The notes below the pieces were generated by a model. It ran no database searches and had not been told where the DNA came from. It saw only the letters and a list, made by a program, of their open reading frames with translations. A DNA stretch of 8,377 nucleotides from NCBI GenBank assembly GCA_021808425.1, contig JAKBBS010000145.1, forward strand, positions 1-8,377, read 5' to 3'. A program made the translations under genes and the position numbers. Shown here one piece after another: positions 5,025 to 8,377 of the stretch. The DNA is from Actinomycetes bacterium. GTDB lineage: Bacteria; Actinomycetota; Acidimicrobiia; Acidimicrobiales; Palsa-688. Every line of letters starts with the position of its first letter. Positions within the stretch are counted from its first letter, which is position 1.

Positions 5025-5369
5025 TCAGGAAGGTAAGTCGAGCATAACGGCGATCGTCTCGCGGATCTGGGCGAGCGTCGCAGCCCCCACATTGCCGCGA
5101 ACCGTAATGATCCGGCCGGTCGACGCCACCCGAAGGTGCTGACACTGCGCTGCTGAGCTACTCGCGAGACCGTTGTGATCGTCGGGATCGATCCGGATCT
5201 CTGAGTGGAAATCCCGAAGCGTCGACGTCAGCGGAACCACATAGACCACAGAGGGCTCGGCGGTGAGAATCCGCTGGGCAGACACGACCACGGCGGGATG
5301 ACGAAACCTCGCCTCGTGACCATGAGGTAGTCCGAGGTCGAGATCGACGGTGTCACCCGAGTTCAGCAT
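5025..5369 (-). CDS. Second MazF/PemK-type toxin
   Basis: A 114-residue mRNA-interferase-type toxin. The family order is visible: SGDTVDLDLGLPHGHEARFR (4-23), then HPAVVVSAQR (24-33), where the Arg before the PAVVV strand is the catalytic candidate (R23), VVYVVPLTST (41-50) with the conserved Thr, HSEIRI (55-60), SSAAQCQHLRVASTGRI (70-87) and a C-terminal helix ending in MLDLPS. Nothing is missing and no internal stop occurs, so the toxin looks intact although it is quite different from the toxin at 2368-2703. ATG 5369 lies inside the end of the antitoxin frame (17-base overlap), the standard antitoxin-toxin order. That antitoxin frame has an in-frame TAG, so how this toxin is expressed or held in check is unclear. 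Cleavage site unknown. Confidence 0.85.
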   Translation of the reverse strand: MLNSGDTVDLDLGLPHGHEARFRHPAVVVSAQRILTAEPSVVYVVPLTSTLRDFHSEIRIDPDDHNGLASSSAAQCQHLRVASTGRIITVRGNVGAATLAQIRETIAVMLDLPS

Positions 5370-5547
5370 CGAGCCAGGAGGACGCGGCGGCTAACAGCGG
5401 TTGAGTGAGCTGCTTCCCCATTCGGTCTTGGCGTAGAGCACGAACAGCGGCAACGACTGCGCCTCCGACGGTCGTCCCTAGATCCTCCGCTAGCTACTTC
5501 AATTCTTGGTGAGTCTCACCGTCGATCCGCACACTCGTCGATTGCAT
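5353..5547 (-). pseudogene. MazE-like antitoxin interrupted by an amber codon
   Basis: From ATG 5547 the frame reads MQSTSVRIDGETHQELK, a ribbon-helix-helix beginning (strand then first helix), then TAG at 5496-5494, then continues in the same frame LAEDLGTTVGGAVVAAVRAL, RQDRMGKQLTQPLLAAASSW and LDAELG to TGA at 5353-5355. The two parts join into a typical 64-residue RHH antitoxin that overlaps the toxin start by 17 bases. Only the one codon is wrong, consistent with a single-base change such as CAG or AAG to TAG. A restart just after the stop is not obvious (the next in-frame ATG is codon 43, which would omit the DNA-binding domain but keep part of the toxin-binding tail). TAG ends other intact-looking genes here, so it is not obviously reassigned. 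A sequencing error or a suppressor remain possible. Confidence 0.82.
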
Positions 5548-5554
5548 GCAAATC

Positions 5555-5560
5555 AGCATA
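5555..5560 (-). promoter_or_regulatory. Putative -10 of the second toxin-antitoxin pair, leaderless start
   Basis: On the - strand TATGCT (reverse of 5555-5560) ends 7 nt before ATG 5547, the same spacing as at the first pair. There is no ribosome site, so a leaderless transcript is likely. TTGGAC lies 14 bases further upstream, a rather short spacing for a -35. The rest of 5561-5750 holds no supportable gene. Confidence 0.4.
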
Positions 5561-5750
5561 CACGGGCCGGCGATGTCCAACGCAGCGTCGACCCCTTGGG
5601 TTGCGATGGCTCGGACCCACGACGACGGCGAGGACCGACGAAAGCAGCGACGGCCAGATCCCAGCGGTAGAAGTCGGCGTAGCTGTCGAGCCGACCGAAA
5701 GCACAGTAGGCAGGCCATCTGGAGTCTGAGCCGGTCCCGACGGGGCGACC

Positions 5751-7058
5751 CTAGCAAGATGTCACGGACGGCTGAGCGGAGCCATAGGTTACCGTCAGCG
5801 AGTTGTCGATTTCTGCGACGAGCTGTCGCAATTCCTGGTACGAGCCCACAGCGCCTTTAACCGCGAGGAGGTACCCGGTCGCACCGCCCTCGCGAGCGTC
5901 CAGTCGGTCGCCTTGTCGCTTGTTTTGGGCGATGCTCTCGACTCCAGGTAAGGCGCGCAAACGATCTATGCCAGCGATCTCATCGAGATCCGTCGCACTG
6001 GCTGGAGAGGGGATCCAGCGAGCGAATGAGATGAGTGGGCTGACAATAGCGGGGGGCGGCTCAACCTCGAGACCGAGGGCCAGCCGAAACGCCAACGCCG
6101 CCAAAGGGGGCCCACCGAGTCGTGCTATGAGGAAAGCGATAAGTCCACCGACTCGAGGATTGATCTCGATGAGTCTCGGACCCGAGGGTGTCAGTTTGAT
6201 TTCCGTATGCACTGCGCCGTGGCTAAGGCACAGCGAGCTAATGGCCGCGGTGGCTAGCGTTAGCACAGCCCTACGGTCTTCCAATGAGCAGTCACTTGGA
6301 AAGAAGCTTCCAGTTTCGCGGAAGGGCGGAGCAAATGAGAATCGCCCAGTAACGCCGAAATGATGGGCGACGCCATTCAAGAGGACGCTCTCAACGGAGA
6401 CAATGTCGGCACCGACCTTCGATGCCGGCTCGGGTGACCCCTCAAGGAACTCTTCCAAGATGAAGTTCTCCTTGTCGCACAGCTCCAAAGTTTTCCGAAG
6501 ATCTGCGTCGTCACGAACGAAGAACGTGTCACGACTACCCGAGCCATGACAGGGCTTCAGAACGGCCGGATACGCCAGGGGCAATGGACGATCGGTGGCT
6601 TTCGGGAAGTCGGAGGGTGTCAGTTTCATGAATCCGGGTACCGGAATACCAGCCTTCTGCAACGCTGAGCGCTGCTCGTATTTGTCACTCGACCGGCGAG
6701 CAGCGTCGACGCTATTGAAGGGCAAGCCGAACGAAGCGGCCACTGTGGCTGCCAACACCTGGGGTGAATCCGTGAAGGCGACTACTCCCTGCAGTTCATA
6801 CGGCCGCAGAAGGTCCAGCACCTCCTTTTCGGTGTTCCCCGTTATATCGACAAGCGCTCCGAGGCGCGCCATGATCCTGTCCGGAAACGTCATCTCCGCC
6901 TTAGACCTAGACCAACCAACAACCCAAACAATGCGACAGAGGCCACGGGCCGCGTCCGCGAGTTCGAGCGGCGAGGCCGATGCCTGCTCCCAAAAGACCG
7001 CCACCCGCGGAAGCTCGGCTTGACCCGGTTCTTTTACGTCATCGCCAAGCGACCTCAC
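5751..7058 (-). CDS. ATP-grasp ligase (carboxylate-amine/thiol ligase superfamily)
   Basis: A 435-residue protein with the full ATP-grasp layout. Residues about 17-120 are the pre-ATP-grasp Rossmann-like domain (PRVAVFWEQ, GVVAFTDS). The lead-in SSDKYEQRSALQKAGIPVPG (123-142) precedes the ATP-grasp domain: YPAVLKPCHGSGSRDTFFV (163-181) with Lys168 and the Gly-rich loop, the hinge FILEEFLEG (199-207), SVESVLLNGVAHHFGVTGRF (221-240), and the metal site HTEIKLTP (284-291) with RLIEINPRVGG (295-305), where E298 and N300 bind magnesium. These enzymes activate a carboxylate as acyl-phosphate and join it to an amine; relatives include amino acid ligases and dipeptide/natural-product enzymes. The substrate is not readable. 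GTG 7058 is the longest start; GTG 7004 (V19), just before AVFWEQ, is a shorter alternative. TAAACT lies 8 nt before GTG 7058. Confidence 0.88.
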   Translation of the reverse strand: MRSLGDDVKEPGQAELPRVAVFWEQASASPLELADAARGLCRIVWVVGWSRSKAEMTFPDRIMARLGALVDITGNTEKEVLDLLRPYELQGVVAFTDSPQVLAATVAASFGLPFNSVDAARRSSDKYEQRSALQKAGIPVPGFMKLTPSDFPKATDRPLPLAYPAVLKPCHGSGSRDTFFVRDDADLRKTLELCDKENFILEEFLEGSPEPASKVGADIVSVESVLLNGVAHHFGVTGRFSFAPPFRETGSFFPSDCSLEDRRAVLTLATAAISSLCLSHGAVHTEIKLTPSGPRLIEINPRVGGLIAFLIARLGGPPLAALAFRLALGLEVEPPPAIVSPLISFARWIPSPASATDLDEIAGIDRLRALPGVESIAQNKRQGDRLDAREGGATGYLLAVKGAVGSYQELRQLVAEIDNSLTVTYGSAQPSVTSC

Positions 7059-7281
7059 GCTCCGTGAGTTTACTGGGACTCACCAGAGGTCCCCATCCAA
7101 CCGTGGCAATATTCTTGTTTCGCCAAGTCAGTGAGCGTCGCGTTCGAGTGGGGTCTCATCGACGCCAACCTAAGCGCGCAACGCTGAACCGCCCACCACG
7201 GGATCATCTCCCGGCCGTCGCTGCCGATTGAGCGACTGAACTCGTCGCGCTCTGCCTACGACGCCCAGCAATCCAGCGCGA

Positions 7282-7659
7282 TCACAGTCGGATGCCGCTT
7301 GGTGTCGACTCGCTGACGATTGTCGCGAGACTGTCCATTGCTTCAGCGACTAACGCGGCCACTTTGTCCAAGGAGGAGCTCCGAGCGATGCTCGCTGCGG
7401 CTACTTCTGTCCGACTCTGTGTGCTGCCTCCAGAGCGGAAGAACCGGCGCCTCACTCGGCCGGCTACCACCACAGACTCGCCGACATCGAGATCCTCGCC
7501 CCAGGCCGGTGCACCGAGCCATGAGACGGGTATCGTCTCGGCCGGTCCGTCGGGTCTGCGGACCGTGACCTCGAGCGCCAACAGTCTCGTGCCTGAGGGC
7601 AATTCGACCAGTTGGGAAGGCCGTGCGAGCACGCCTTTCACGACTACTACGTTCAGCAT
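7282..7659 (-). CDS. Single-stranded DNA-binding (SSB/PriB-like OB-fold) protein
   Basis: A 125-residue protein whose first 80 residues form an OB-fold like bacterial SSB: MLNVVVVKGVLARPSQLVEL (1-20), PSGTRLLALEVTVRR (21-35), ETIPVSWLGAPAW (41-53, matching the F-V--W---A- strand), GESVVVAGRVRRRFFRSGG (60-78) and TEVAAASI (84-91). The C-terminal part is short and lacks the acidic DDDIPF-type tip of the main replicative SSB, so it is more likely an accessory paralogue such as those found in actinobacteria. It would bind single-stranded DNA in replication, repair or uptake. The start at ATG 7659 is well supported by GGAGGT eight bases upstream. Its neighbours are the TPR gene on the same strand 377 bases upstream and the ATP-grasp gene downstream, 223 bases away. 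Confidence 0.8.
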   Translation of the reverse strand: MLNVVVVKGVLARPSQLVELPSGTRLLALEVTVRRPDGPAETIPVSWLGAPAWGEDLDVGESVVVAGRVRRRFFRSGGSTQSRTEVAAASIARSSSLDKVAALVAEAMDSLATIVSESTPSGIRL

Positions 7660-8036
7660 TTTCCCACACCTCCGAGTATCGAGCCTCGGCCGACACCGTC
7701 CCCGCGGCTAAGGCGCCTGTGGGGGGAATGCGGTCGCGGCTACACTTTGTAACCTGAAGTAGGTCGACGTCCTGCGTCGGCGAGAGGCGGCTCACGTTCC
7801 GTCGAGTGCCTGGCGAATACCATAACGAGTAGGTGTGACCATGAAGGAGTCGGAGCTGGCGGCATCGACGTCGCCCCGAGATTGAACGAGCTGCCTCGGT
7901 GCCACTGGTACCAGTCGGACGACATCGGCTGCACTCGCGACAACCTCAAGGAACTGATGGACCGAGCGGAGGGCGGCGGGATCGAGGTGCTGGCCCCTCA
8001 CACCAATATTGCTGAAGGAATCACGGCATGGCCGGC
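7660..8036. other. 377-bp region without an assignable gene
   Basis: Between the SSB-like and TPR genes two overlapping short frames look mildly coding. The + frame from TTG 7882 gives LPRCHWYQSDDIGCTRDNLK and ELMDRAEGGGIEVLAPHTNI; the - frame from GTG 8001 to 7792 gives LDPAALRSVHQFLEVVASAA and ends RYGIRQALDGT. Neither has a ribosome site or a family I recognise, and they overlap on opposite strands, so at most one is real. CGCGGCTA occurs twice (7703-7710 and 7735-7742), 32 bases apart, in the likely upstream region of the SSB-like gene. Confidence 0.3.
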
Positions 8037-8377
8037 TCAGCGCAGAGCGGTCAGACGTCCACGCACGTCGAAAGAGTCGGGGTCGACCGACGCGACCCGG
8101 TTAAAGAGGTCTCTGGCGCGCGGCAAGTCCCCTGCCCGCTCGTAAAGGTCGGCTAGCGCATACCACTGTCGTAGATGCCTCTCCGAGGGCTGCGCGACCT
8201 TGCGGGACGCCTTTTCGAGCATCAGGATCGCTCCTGCCAGGTCACCGCAATCAGCCTTGACCTCTGCAGCGACTATGCGTCCTTCAGCGACGACGTCGCC
8301 GCTCGGGGAGGCCTCACGCAATTCAGCCCAAAGCTGTTCGGCGTCTTCGTAGCGACGAAGAGCGCGGTAGCAGTCGG
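8037..8377 (-). CDS. Tetratricopeptide-repeat protein, C-terminal part
   Basis: The frame runs off the window edge on the - strand, so only the last 113 residues are seen: CYRALRRYEDAEQLWAELRE at the start and RGRLTALR at the end. It contains TPR helices: CGDLAGAILMLEKASR, then RHLRQWYALADLYERAGDLP and RARDLFNRVASVDPDSFDV, where the W-L---Y-RAGDLPRAR--F--V---DP pattern is characteristic. No start codon is in the window; the TTG at 8321 is only an internal possibility. TPR proteins form protein-binding scaffolds, and this one is a soluble, Arg-rich actinobacterial type, commonly a housekeeping gene of unknown role. Its stop TGA lies at 8037-8039 and no coupled gene follows. Partial, but the domain call is solid. 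Confidence 0.82.
   Translation of the reverse strand, partial: DCYRALRRYEDAEQLWAELREASPSGDVVAEGRIVAAEVKADCGDLAGAILMLEKASRKVAQPSERHLRQWYALADLYERAGDLPRARDLFNRVASVDPDSFDVRGRLTALR

Noticed and set aside
4624..5145. A longer form of the ABM protein starting at 5145.
   Set aside because: The extra 75 residues are Arg/Cys/Gly-rich and overlap the toxin gene; ABM proteins of this kind begin at the MIIEHALLPV strand.
5803..6363. A 186-residue + strand frame inside the ATP-grasp gene, plus another at 6595-7023.
   Set aside because: Both are antisense to a gene with complete ATP-grasp motifs; Ser/Arg-rich shadows with no family features.
1..8377. CRISPR arrays, tRNA, rRNA and riboswitches.
   Set aside because: No regularly spaced repeats, no TPsiC-loop/acceptor pairing and no known riboswitch core were seen by eye on either strand.

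Overview
The window looks like DNA from a high-GC actinobacterium. The reasons are G/C-ending codons in most genes, frequent GTG starts, a lipobox lipoprotein, MazEF/PemK toxin-antitoxin pairs, and several genes whose -10-like element sits 6-8 nt before the start codon, as in leaderless transcripts. I cannot name a species. The content is mostly accessory: toxin-antitoxin loci, small DNA-binding proteins, gene fragments and a transposase scrap. More ordinary housekeeping-type genes (an SSB-like OB-fold protein and a TPR protein) lie at the right end.

Region by region. 1-250 is the C-terminal tail of an unidentified + strand gene, overlapping by 7 nt a helix-turn-helix protein (244-678), followed by a 61-residue acidic helical protein (693-878). 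879-1230 is a frameshifted, doubly truncated piece of a tryptophanyl-tRNA synthetase gene on the - strand. After an unassigned + strand reading frame (1262-1441) comes a second small acidic protein (1471-1668), coupled by a GTGA overlap to a second excisionase-like HTH protein (1665-1850). These two look like distant relatives of the first pair in swapped order. 1881-2096 is the N-terminal HTH scrap of an IS21-like transposase. 2129-2703 is a complete mazE-mazF pair with direct repeats overlapping its -10. 2706-3395 is a convergent - strand winged-helix/MNT nucleotidyltransferase, with a hairpin at the junction.

3550-4134 is a lipoprotein with the start of a beta-propeller. It runs tail-to-tail into a broken - strand membrane-anchored protein with a Thr/Pro-rich linker (3973-4403); both seem to have lost their 3' ends at a junction near 4060. 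4624-4920 is an antibiotic-biosynthesis-monooxygenase (ABM) domain protein. 5025-5369 is a second MazF-type toxin with intact-looking family motifs; its overlapping antitoxin frame (5353-5547) carries an in-frame TAG at codon 18. 5751-7058 is an ATP-grasp ligase. 7282-7659 is the SSB-like protein and 8037-8377 is the C-terminal part of a TPR protein. 7660-8036 has no gene I can assign.

I found no CRISPR array, tRNA, rRNA or complete mobile element. The most noteworthy points are the nonsense-interrupted antitoxin next to an intact toxin, the trpS relic between two related small-gene modules, and the tail-to-tail junction near 4060.
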